Assembly (NCBI GenBank): GCA_002396125.1
Contig: DGWL01000011.1
Span: 1-6,217 of the forward strand
From: Porphyromonadaceae bacterium UBA4259
GTDB taxonomy: Bacteria > Bacteroidota > Bacteroidia > Bacteroidales > Muribaculaceae
Length of the DNA stretch: 6,217 nucleotides
Direction: 5' to 3'
Of this stretch, positions 1-5,958 are shown in pieces (position 1 is the first letter of the stretch; each line of letters begins with the position of its first letter). Below the pieces are notes generated by a model, which was not told where the DNA came from, made no database searches, and was given only the letters and a program-made list of their open reading frames with translations. The position numbers were made by a program, and so were the translations under genes.

Positions 1-916
1 TCGCCTCAACCACCGGAATAGCACGAGGCACAACACACGCGTCATGCCTGCCACGTGGCTCAATAGTCACAACATTGCCGTCGCTGTTGATGCCTTCGAC
101 CGGCTGCATAAGCGTTGCAACTGGCTTGAAAGCCACTTTGAAACAGATGTCATTGCCATTGCTTATGCCACCTTGAATTCCACCCGAGAAATTGGTAACG
201 GTAGATATTTTGCCTTCTTTTTTCACAAACTTGTCGAGCACCTCGCTGCCAGGATGGTTAACGAAGTCGAACCCCAGACCAATATCAAATCCCTTGGCTG
301 CAGGAATACTCATCATGGCCTCGGCAAGTTGTGCCGATAGTTTTCCAAACACCGGCTCGCCAATTCCAGCCGGCACACCACTGATTGCGCAAGTTACAAT
401 TCCACCCCAGGTGTCGCCAGCTTCAGTCATCAAGGATGGTGTACTTTGAGTGGCTGATATTGTGATTCCAAGCTTGGCTAACGCCTGCTTAGCCAGAGCG
501 CCGGCCACCACTCGAGCGGCAGTTTCACGCGCCGAAGCCCTTCCACCTCCACGATAATCACGGATGCCATATTTTGCTTGATAGGTAAAATCGGCATGTG
601 AAGGGCGATACACATCCTTGAGGTGATCATAGTCGGCCGACCGCTGGTCGCAGTTGCGAATGATAAAACCAATGGGAGTTCCCAGCGTGATGCCGTCCAT
701 TACCCCCGAAAGAATCTCAACCTCATCGGCCTCGTTGCGTGAAGAAGAAGCTCCCCCTTGTCCTGGTCGGCGCCGAGCCATCTCATGCTGCAATTGCCCC
801 ATGTCGATTTCCACTCCCGCGGGCATGCCATCTATCACGCCGCCCACTGCCGGCCCGTGCGACTCACCAAACGAGGTGAGGCTAAAGATGTTGCCAATCC
901 TGTTTTTTAATGTCAT
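1..916 (-). CDS. aroC: Chorismate synthase, 3' end cut by window edge
   Basis: Converts 5-enolpyruvylshikimate-3-phosphate to chorismate with reduced FMN, the last step of the cytoplasmic shikimate pathway. I translated the minus strand from the ATG at 916 and read 305 codons without a stop before the window ends; the family is usually about 350-360 residues, so roughly 50 C-terminal residues lie outside. Visible signatures are GESHG (residues 17-21, His20), RRPGQG (49-54), RPSHAD with His107, GGRASARETAARVVAGAL (124-141) and GRHDACVVPRAIPVVEA (289-305). The two His positions match the known active-site histidines of the family. Residue 293 is Ala where the family signature usually has Pro, Ser or Val (GRHDP); this may be lineage-specific. 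The ATG is the natural start because the protein begins directly at the conserved N-terminus (MTLKNRIGNIFSLTSFGESH). It lies 21 bp downstream of the ybaK stop, so co-transcription is likely. Confidence 0.97.
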   Translation of the reverse strand, partial: MTLKNRIGNIFSLTSFGESHGPAVGGVIDGMPAGVEIDMGQLQHEMARRRPGQGGASSSRNEADEVEILSGVMDGITLGTPIGFIIRNCDQRSADYDHLKDVYRPSHADFTYQAKYGIRDYRGGGRASARETAARVVAGALAKQALAKLGITISATQSTPSLMTEAGDTWGGIVTCAISGVPAGIGEPVFGKLSAQLAEAMMSIPAAKGFDIGLGFDFVNHPGSEVLDKFVKKEGKISTVTNFSGGIQGGISNGNDICFKVAFKPVATLMQPVEGINSDGNVVTIEPRGRHDACVVPRAIPVVEA

Positions 917-937
917 TTCTTTAAAATCAATCGAGGG

Positions 938-1426
938 TTACAAAGTTTCTTGAATAAGATCGCAGACGGTGGCACCCACAAAATCGACAAGCGCTTGCGG
1001 CGCAATCTTGAGTTGCAAGCCACGCATGCCCGCGCTCACATAGATGTAGTCGAAGTCCATGCAGGTGTTATGGATGAAGGTGGGAAACTGTTTTTTCATG
1101 CCAATGGGCGAACATCCGCCACGAATGTAACCAGTTGTAGGCAAGAGGTCTTTCATTGCTATGAGATCCACTTTCTTGTTGCCGCTCAGCTTGGCTGCCT
1201 TTTTCAGGTCAACCTCATGATCACCAGGCAACACGCACACGAAATGCTTAGTCTTCTCACCAAAAAGGACAAGTGTTTTAAAAACCTGATTAACGTCTTC
1301 TCCTATTGTAGCCGCAAGGTGCCCTGCCGAGAGGTCGTTCTCATCAACTTCGTAGGTCACAAGTTCATAAGTGATTTTAGCCTTGTCGAGCAACCTGGCT
1401 GCATTAGTTTTAGTTGTTTTCTTCAT
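938..1426 (-). CDS. ybaK: Cys-tRNA(Pro)/Cys-tRNA(Cys) deacylase, YbaK/EbsC family
   Basis: Trans-editing enzyme that hydrolyses Cys wrongly attached to tRNA(Pro) by prolyl-tRNA synthetase; it acts in the cytoplasm. The 162-residue length is typical of stand-alone YbaK. The N-terminus KTNAARLLDKAKI is characteristic of the family. Lys50 in QVFKTLV corresponds to the essential lysine of the family. The substrate-pocket loop GGCSPIG spans residues 103-109, and SAGMRGLQ (131-138) forms the conserved C-terminal strand and loop. These motifs separate it from the related ProX and INS editing domains, which lack the full GGCSP signature. The ATG at 1426 fits the family start; the purine-rich AGAGATT before it is only a weak ribosome-binding site. 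aroC follows after 21 bp in the same direction, and a 76-bp gap separates it from the hypothetical gene upstream. I found no consensus promoter in that gap, so it may depend on transcription from upstream. Confidence 0.95.
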   Translation of the reverse strand: MKKTTKTNAARLLDKAKITYELVTYEVDENDLSAGHLAATIGEDVNQVFKTLVLFGEKTKHFVCVLPGDHEVDLKKAAKLSGNKKVDLIAMKDLLPTTGYIRGGCSPIGMKKQFPTFIHNTCMDFDYIYVSAGMRGLQLKIAPQALVDFVGATVCDLIQETL

Positions 1427-1474
1427 AATCTCTCATGAATGTTTTTATAAAAGATAATGACATCGGTCAACATT

Positions 1475-1496
1475 GGCGACCATAATTATTGGCGCC
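1475..1496 (-). other. Possible RNA hairpin after the hypothetical gene
   Basis: Seven base pairs with a single bulged base and a 7-base AT loop: GGCG-A-CCA (1475-1482) pairs with TGGCGCC (1490-1496) around TAATTAT. It begins 6 bp after the stop of the upstream hypothetical gene. There is no T-run after it on the minus strand, so it is not a canonical intrinsic terminator; it could be a partial terminator, a 3'-end stabiliser, or chance. Confidence 0.3.
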
Positions 1497-1502
1497 CGGT
1501 GG

Positions 1503-2051
1503 TTATTGCTTTTCGTGAGCCTCTTTAATCACCGCCTCGGCCTTGTCATAGAGCAGTTGCTGAATTCTTTTAAGTCCATTACCATCGGGCTTAACATTGC
1601 TGCCGTAGCTGCTGACACTGCGTCCGTCAGCAAATTTCGCAGCGAACGACCAATCATAGCCATCAAGCACTTGAATGCTGGAATCTAGCTTATAGCTTGA
1701 GGCATAATCGAGCATATTCTCCTCAAGGATGATTTTCTTGGCCTCCTCAAGCAGTTTCTCGCCATCATCGATAGTGAAACTTTCGTCTCCTTCGGAGTAG
1801 TCATTGGCTGTGAGCACCACCTTACCGCCAACGCGTTCCACCTTCACTCGTGCCACCGGCATCATCATCATGCCATGATAGTGGTATTCTATCATGTTGA
1901 GTTTGCCGACCTCAGTTTTTTTAGGAGCTTGCACTTTTCTCTCTTTCTTCGCCACACGACGTTTTTGCTTTACACGCGCTTGGCATGCAACTGTGCCCAT
2001 TGTCATAATAAACGCAATAGCGATAACAAGAATTCTAATTGCCCTGCTCAT
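1503..2051 (-). CDS. Hypothetical exported protein, possible lipoprotein
   Basis: I do not recognise a characterised function. The 182-residue protein starts with a convincing export signal: Arg3 and Arg6, a hydrophobic stretch (residues 7-19), then TVAC with Cys23. The lipobox is imperfect, with Thr at -3 where Leu, Val or Ile is usual, so either lipidation at Cys23 or signal peptidase I cleavage nearby is possible. A very basic linker follows (about residues 28-46, rich in Lys and Arg). The globular part includes a His/Met-rich patch YHYHGMMMMP (56-65) and a C-terminal section LDGYDWSFAAKFADG (129-143) followed by SSYGSNVKPDG. From memory this LDG-WSF-DG-SSG-P pattern resembles small conserved Bacteroidota hypothetical proteins, but I cannot name the family. 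A strong promoter lies directly upstream, so it probably starts its own transcript. The ATG at 2051 is chosen because it gives the complete signal peptide. Confidence 0.82.
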   Translation of the reverse strand: MSRAIRILVIAIAFIMTMGTVACQARVKQKRRVAKKERKVQAPKKTEVGKLNMIEYHYHGMMMMPVARVKVERVGGKVVLTANDYSEGDESFTIDDGEKLLEEAKKIILEENMLDYASSYKLDSSIQVLDGYDWSFAAKFADGRSVSSYGSNVKPDGNGLKRIQQLLYDKAEAVIKEAHEKQ

Positions 2052-2082
2052 AATTGAATTTTTTAAAGGTTATTGAATGCCA

Positions 2083-2114
2083 CAAAAATAATGTTTTTTT
2101 TTAAAAAATGCAAA
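2083..2114 (-). promoter_or_regulatory. Bacteroidota-type promoter of the hypothetical exported protein gene
   Basis: Reading the minus strand, TTTG (2114-2111) is followed after exactly 20 bp by TATTTTTG (2090-2083), a full match to the Bacteroidota primary sigma-factor pattern TTTG-N19-21-TAnnTTTG. Transcription would begin near 2077, leaving a leader of about 25 bases before the ATG at 2051. The spacer is unusual: it contains a run of nine T/A pairs next to a run of six A/T pairs (2094-2108). Confidence 0.75.
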
Positions 2115-2238
2115 TTCCGAAAGACCACCACCATTCAACCAATGTTTTAGTAAGAAACACTAGCCTGAAGGATTGTAGCACGATGCGCAATGGGAATGCA
2201 AATGTGGAGTTTTGATTTTTTAGCACTTTACAGGAGCA

Positions 2239-3096
2239 ATGAATGGTAAAGTTAACTATATTTGCAGCGTGAAACGTTGCTTTAACGACATATTAAGATA
2301 TCTTGTGCTATGCGTTGTGACACTTGCAGCATGTAGCTCTTGGGGACAAGCCACGCCCCCCGACAAGGTTGTGGCGCACATTGAATCGTTGCCCAGGCAA
2401 GAGGCACTCGCCAAGATGAGCGCATTGCTCGACGATGCCAATGCCGTTGGTCGCAAGACCTACAAAAGCTTGCTTGCCAGCTATGAGGAAATGCTTAGTG
2501 AGCCCACATGGGAAAGCCACAACGAGGAGCTCTTCGCGACGCTTATCGAGCATGCTGCAACGGCTTCGTGCCTGAGCGAGAATGACCGCCTGCGTCCACG
2601 GTTGTTGCTGGAAGTGGTGCGCAAGAATGCTGCAGGCAGCGTGGCCCATGAGATTGACTATGAGACCCTTGACGGCGAGCATCGCAAGTTGAGCGAAATT
2701 GCCACCCCCTACACATTAATATACTTCAACGATCCCGAATGTCTATCGTGCGCCAAGGTTAAAGAGCGTCTCGACACCTGCACATCGCTCAAGCAAATGG
2801 TCGAATGCGGAAACCTGACAGTGTTGGGAATATACCCTTATGACAACACCGAGGAGTGGCACTTGGAACCATTCCCCAGCTATATTGTTAACGGCCGGGA
2901 CTACAAGCAGGAAGTTGATGGGAAGCAAACCTATGACTTAATGACGATGCCTGTGTTTTACTTGCTTGACAGTGAGAAGCGAGTGATTGTAAAAAATGAA
3001 GCTAGCCTGAACCGTGTGCTCAAGGTGCTTGCAAGGCTCAAAGGAATGGAGAACAGCGAGATTGATGCCAAGCTCAACGCTGCGTGGCCGAAATAA
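2239..3096 (+). CDS. Predicted thioredoxin-fold lipoprotein, DUF5106-like
   Basis: Likely a cell-envelope protein with a C-terminal thioredoxin-like domain; its substrate is unknown. With the ATG at 2239 it has 285 residues: a hydrophobic segment (about 19-31) ending in LAAC, a perfect lipobox with Cys32, then a helical Bacteroidota-type region (about 40-130). The thioredoxin-like part (about 135-270) shows YTLIYFNDPECLSCAKVKE with a CLSC pair (Cys168, Cys171) after a core strand, YDLMTMPVFYLLD with the presumed cis-proline Pro238, and EKRVIVKNEAS. This layout resembles the DUF5106 proteins of Bacteroidota. The CxxC suggests redox activity, which is inference. The start is uncertain: a GTG at 2269 (codon 11) would give MKRCFNDILRYLVLC, a more typical short signal peptide. 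The gene stops at 3096, directly against the convergent tilS stop. It is divergent from the hypothetical gene at 2051 and stands alone on its strand. Confidence 0.85.
   Translation: MNGKVNYICSVKRCFNDILRYLVLCVVTLAACSSWGQATPPDKVVAHIESLPRQEALAKMSALLDDANAVGRKTYKSLLASYEEMLSEPTWESHNEELFATLIEHAATASCLSENDRLRPRLLLEVVRKNAAGSVAHEIDYETLDGEHRKLSEIATPYTLIYFNDPECLSCAKVKERLDTCTSLKQMVECGNLTVLGIYPYDNTEEWHLEPFPSYIVNGRDYKQEVDGKQTYDLMTMPVFYLLDSEKRVIVKNEASLNRVLKVLARLKGMENSEIDAKLNAAWPK
2243..2272 (+). other. Possible 9-codon leader ORF (MVKLTIFAA) with its own ribosome-binding site
   Basis: AGGAG at 2232-2236 lies 6 bases before the ATG at 2243, an ideal Shine-Dalgarno distance, whereas it is only 2 bases from the in-frame ATG at 2239 of the large gene. 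The small ORF reads MVKLTIFAA and ends in TGA at 2270-2272. That stop overlaps a GTG (2269-2271) in frame with the large gene, forming a GTGA overlap typical of translational coupling. A promoter-like TATATTTG (2257-2264) inside this stretch argues against it, and nine codons can arise by chance. Confidence 0.25.
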
Positions 3097-4416
3097 TCAA
3101 GCGATAGTCAATATCAAGAATTCGGTGGAATGAGGAGAAACCTTGTAGAGCTGTGAGGCACGGTAGCCAACAATCCAGAGTATCTCGCCATCGGCTTCGA
3201 GAATCCACGTCTCATTCTTTTCTTTTTCATCAAGTTTAAGGTCGGTGAACAGGTCGCTCACCAATTTGCTTCCACGCATACCGAAAGGCTTGAAGCGATC
3301 ACCTTCGCGCCAATGCCTCAGCACAACCTGCGAACAATTGAGCGCATCATTACTGAGCGCTATAGTGTCCTTGCCATTGACCATTGCCGGAGTGAAAGGA
3401 TTGCCACTGATGTGCTTTATTTCAAGTGCAATTGGAACTTCAACACTATCCTCCTCCAGATTAATGGCATGAATGCCATTATCGCGCTTGGCATGAGGAG
3501 CCACGTCGATGGTAGAGCGGCCAATGAGCGCGGTGTGAGTAGACGACTCTATGTGGCGCCCTACAGCACTGGTGAGCATGAAGTTGCACTGGTCGTGATT
3601 GAAGCCCAGTGGCTTTAATATCTCATATAGCAGCATAACGCGATTATCAAAACTTGCCAGTATCTCAAGATCGATGACAAGTCGGTCGTCCTCGCGGTCG
3701 CTCACAATGTTTCGCATCACGCCCAGCGCCTCGGTGTAGAGGTCGTTGCAGCGCGAGGCATTAGAAATTGTGGTGAGCAATGCTGATTTAGCATTATGAA
3801 ATTGATCATAAAGAGCGGGCAACACCACGTTGCGCAGGCGGTTACGCAGGGCATCATTTTCAAGGTTGGTGCTGTCGGTGACAAAGTCTTGATTTAGCCC
3901 ATTGAGCCATGCCAGAATCTCGGCTCTTGACACACACAACAATGGTCGCACCACATCGCCGTTGCGCGGCTTTATGCCGGCCAGACCGGCAATTCCCGTT
4001 CCTCGCAAGACATTGAGAAAGAACGTTTCAATATTATCGTCACTGTGGTGAGCCACGGCAACGCAACCGCAGCCATTGTCTGCGATGAGCTGGCGGAACC
4101 ACCGGTAGCGCAAGTCGCGACATGCCATCTCCATTGATACGCCACATTCACTCATTGCGGCCGGCACATCGAAATGCTCAACCGATAGAGGCACGTTTAA
4201 CTCTTGGCACAAAGCGGTTACAAAACGCTCGTCGCGATTGCTCTCTTCGCCTCGCAAGTGAAAGTTACAATGTGCGGCACGACAGTCGTAACCAAGCTCG
4301 ATGAGCACCCTAAGCAGCGCCACCGAGTCGGCTCCGCCGCTGAGTGCCACAAGCACCGGCCGGCAAGCGTCGATACCACATTCTTGCTCAATGAATAATT
4401 TTACCTTCTCAACCAT
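3097..4416 (-). CDS. tilS: tRNA(Ile)-lysidine synthase
   Basis: Attaches lysine to C34 of the CAU-anticodon tRNA(Ile) using ATP, so that it reads AUA and is charged with Ile rather than Met; this is generally an essential cytoplasmic enzyme. The 439-residue length matches the long, E. coli-like form. The N-terminal PP-loop ATPase domain (about 20-205) has SGGADS (26-31), CNFHLRGEESNRDERFV (50-66), AHHSDDNIET (122-131), RPLL (157-160) and the DSTN...RNRLR segment (181-195). A middle tRNA-binding region follows (about 205-330). The C-terminal TilS_C domain (about 365-435) shows LRHWREGDRFKPFGMRGSK and ILWIVGYR. The ATG at 4416 precedes the PP loop by the usual distance, with an A/T-rich rather than Shine-Dalgarno leader. 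It follows spt in the same direction but a terminator lies between them, so its expression may come from read-through or from a promoter within spt. Confidence 0.97.
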   Translation of the reverse strand: MVEKVKLFIEQECGIDACRPVLVALSGGADSVALLRVLIELGYDCRAAHCNFHLRGEESNRDERFVTALCQELNVPLSVEHFDVPAAMSECGVSMEMACRDLRYRWFRQLIADNGCGCVAVAHHSDDNIETFFLNVLRGTGIAGLAGIKPRNGDVVRPLLCVSRAEILAWLNGLNQDFVTDSTNLENDALRNRLRNVVLPALYDQFHNAKSALLTTISNASRCNDLYTEALGVMRNIVSDREDDRLVIDLEILASFDNRVMLLYEILKPLGFNHDQCNFMLTSAVGRHIESSTHTALIGRSTIDVAPHAKRDNGIHAINLEEDSVEVPIALEIKHISGNPFTPAMVNGKDTIALSNDALNCSQVVLRHWREGDRFKPFGMRGSKLVSDLFTDLKLDEKEKNETWILEADGEILWIVGYRASQLYKVSPHSTEFLILTIA

Positions 4417-4425
4417 TATCTTATT

Positions 4426-4457
4426 AAAAAAGGATGTGACAATGCTGGCACATCCTT
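4426..4457 (-). terminator. Intrinsic terminator downstream of spt
   Basis: On the minus strand AAGGATGTG (4457-4449) and CACATCCTT (4438-4430) form a perfect 9-bp stem with a 10-base loop, running into six consecutive T (4431-4426) and then AATAA. This is a textbook rho-independent terminator, 25 bases after the spt stop codon. Its T-run ends only 9 bases before the tilS ATG at 4416, so it also forms the immediate leader of tilS. Confidence 0.8.
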
Positions 4458-4482
4458 GTTATAACGTTCTTAATAATTGTTC

Positions 4483-5670
4483 TTACGGGATGAGATTGTG
4501 GCTGCGGAATACTTTTTGAATCTTCTCGAGCGCAATAGTCACCTGCTCACGTGTGTGTGTAGCCATTAGGCTGAAGCGGATGAGAGTGTCGGTGGGCGCA
4601 ACAGCCGGTGAAACCACCGGGTTGACAAAGATGCCCTCATCGAGCAACTCACGAGTGATGAGGAAAGTGAGATTATTGTCGCGGATGAAGAGCGGAATGA
4701 TTGGAGTCTCGGTGTGGCCAATCTCGCATCCCATTTCACGGAAACCTTGCAGAGCATAGTGAGTGTTCTCCCAGAGGCGTTCCTGACGCTCAGGCTCGGC
4801 AATCATAATGTCGAGAGCCGCACTCACTGCAGCAGTTGAAGCTGGAGTTATGCTCGCTGTGAAAATATAGCTGCGACTGTGATGACGCAAGTAGTTGGTA
4901 ATAACCTCGTCGGTTGCAATAAACCCGCCAAGCGAAGCAAACGACTTGCTGAATGTGCCCATGATAAGGTCAACCTCATCGGTGAGACCGAAATGGTCAC
5001 ACACACCACGTCCGCCCTTGCCAAAGACGCCTATACCATGAGCCTCATCAACCATGATGCTCGCGTTGTACTTGCGGGCAAGCTCAACGATGTCGGGTAA
5101 CTTACACACATCGCCTTCCATTGAGAAAACGCCATCGGTGACGATAAGTTTCACCTTGTCGGGCTTGCACTTTTGCAATTGAGCCTCAAGTGAAGCCATG
5201 TCATTATGCTTGTACTTGAGCGACTGCGAAAACGAGAGACGACGACCCTCAATAATCGAGGCATGATCTTGCTCGTCCCACAAGATGTAGTCCTCACGCC
5301 CTGTGAGGCATGAAACAACACCCAAGTTAACCTCAAAGCCAGTGCTGTAAATCATGGCATCCTCTTTACCTGCGTATGCTGCAAGTTTCTTCTCAAGGTC
5401 CTTGTGGATGTCGAGAGTGCCGTTGAGGAATGGCGAGCCAGCCAGTCCAGTACCATATTTCATAGTGGCTTGGATAGCCGCCTCACGCACTCGAGGATCG
5501 TTGACAAGCCCCGAATAGCAGTTGGAGCCGAACATTAGCACCTTCTTGCCATTGATGATAACCTCAGTGTCTTGCTCGCTCGAGATAGCTCGGAAATAAG
5601 GATAAATACCTGCTTCTTTGGCCTTCTGAGGCTCGGTGTAGCTTGCTAACTTCTGTTGTAGTAGCTTCAT
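4483..5670 (-). CDS. spt: Serine palmitoyltransferase (alpha-oxoamine synthase family)
   Basis: PLP enzyme that condenses L-serine with a long-chain acyl-CoA (or acyl-ACP) to give 3-ketosphinganine, the committed step of sphingolipid synthesis in Bacteroidota. At 395 residues it is full length for a soluble bacterial homodimer and has no membrane segment. The fold-type I motifs are all present: DHAS with His136 stacking on PLP, DGVFSMEGD (179-187), MVDEAHGIGVFG with Asp208 and His211, and GTFSKSFASLGGF with Lys242 as the Schiff-base lysine. The stretches EVIINGKKVLMFGSN and LSFSQSLKYKHNDMA favour Spt over the close relatives BioF (8-amino-7-oxononanoate synthase) and Kbl (glycine C-acetyltransferase); no biotin or threonine genes are nearby. 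Residues 78-84 read GSPFLNG, with Pro80 where relatives often have Arg. The ATG at 5670 gives the expected N-terminus. A -7 box upstream and a terminator after the stop suggest a single-gene transcript. Confidence 0.9.
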   Translation of the reverse strand: MKLLQQKLASYTEPQKAKEAGIYPYFRAISSEQDTEVIINGKKVLMFGSNCYSGLVNDPRVREAAIQATMKYGTGLAGSPFLNGTLDIHKDLEKKLAAYAGKEDAMIYSTGFEVNLGVVSCLTGREDYILWDEQDHASIIEGRRLSFSQSLKYKHNDMASLEAQLQKCKPDKVKLIVTDGVFSMEGDVCKLPDIVELARKYNASIMVDEAHGIGVFGKGGRGVCDHFGLTDEVDLIMGTFSKSFASLGGFIATDEVITNYLRHHSRSYIFTASITPASTAAVSAALDIMIAEPERQERLWENTHYALQGFREMGCEIGHTETPIIPLFIRDNNLTFLITRELLDEGIFVNPVVSPAVAPTDTLIRFSLMATHTREQVTIALEKIQKVFRSHNLIP

Positions 5671-5746
5671 ATATCTTTTTATTATAATAGTCTAAAAATC
5701 CCCAAAAGTGGTTGCAAATTCTTTAATTACCTATTTTAAAACACTG

Positions 5747-5754
5747 CAAAAGTA
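5747..5754 (-). promoter_or_regulatory. -7 promoter box for spt
   Basis: The minus strand reads TACTTTTG (5754-5747) followed by CAG, a full match to the Bacteroidota -7 box TAnnTTTG. The expected -33 position near 5777-5780 holds only TTTT, a weak match. Transcription would begin near 5740, leaving an AT-rich leader of about 70 bases before the spt ATG at 5670. Confidence 0.55.
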
Positions 5755-5896
5755 CAAAAAAATTCATTAAACATATAAAATTCGCAGGTTTTTCATGTAA
5801 AAAAGTATTAACGAGGCTAAATTATTGCATAATGCATATTATACAGCCCCAAATAAGACAAGAACTTTACACAGAAAACAGCTCTTGCGGCTATAT

Positions 5897-5929
5897 TATT
5901 GCCAATGTAAAGGTTTTTGATTACCTTTG
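5897..5929 (+). promoter_or_regulatory. Promoter of uvrB
   Basis: TATTG (5897-5901) is separated by 20 bp from TACCTTTG (5922-5929), which matches the Bacteroidota -7 box TAnnTTTG exactly. The predicted transcript starts near 5935, giving a short leader before the ATG at 5959. A 6-bp inverted repeat, AAAGGT (5909-5914) and ACCTTT (5923-5928), overlaps the -7 box. I see no E. coli-type LexA box (CTG-N10-CAG) in the region. Confidence 0.65.
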
Positions 5930-5958
5930 TAGGTTGTTTTAATGACTATATTCAACTA

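Noticed and set aside
44..953. Several short frames on both strands across 44-953
   Set aside because: All fall within aroC, whose own frame is continuous and carries every family motif.
950..1438. Open frame of 162 codons on the plus strand, opposite ybaK
   Set aside because: It is antisense to a clearly conserved gene, its translation shows no recognisable domain, and its length simply mirrors ybaK.
1449..1456. TATCTTTT on the minus strand as a -7 box for ybaK-aroC
   Set aside because: The last base deviates from TAnnTTTG and no TTTG lies 19-21 bp upstream, so it is too weak to call.
1472..1494. Direct repeat ATTGGCG at 1472-1478 and 1488-1494
   Set aside because: Seven bases repeated twice is expected by chance, and part of it is explained by the hairpin at 1475-1496.
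2308..2682. Open frame of 124 codons on the minus strand opposite the thioredoxin-like gene
   Set aside because: It has no ribosome-binding site, no recognisable motif, and lies within a plus-strand gene with good protein features.
5826..5836. Short palindrome TGCAT-A-ATGCA between spt and uvrB
   Set aside because: The arms are only 5 bp in AT-rich DNA, and it lies away from both predicted promoters.
5671..5958. Search of the 288-bp spt-uvrB region for a small RNA, riboswitch or tRNA
   Set aside because: Apart from the two promoters, the dyad and the tiny ORF, I see only AT-rich sequence without stable stems or conserved RNA motifs.
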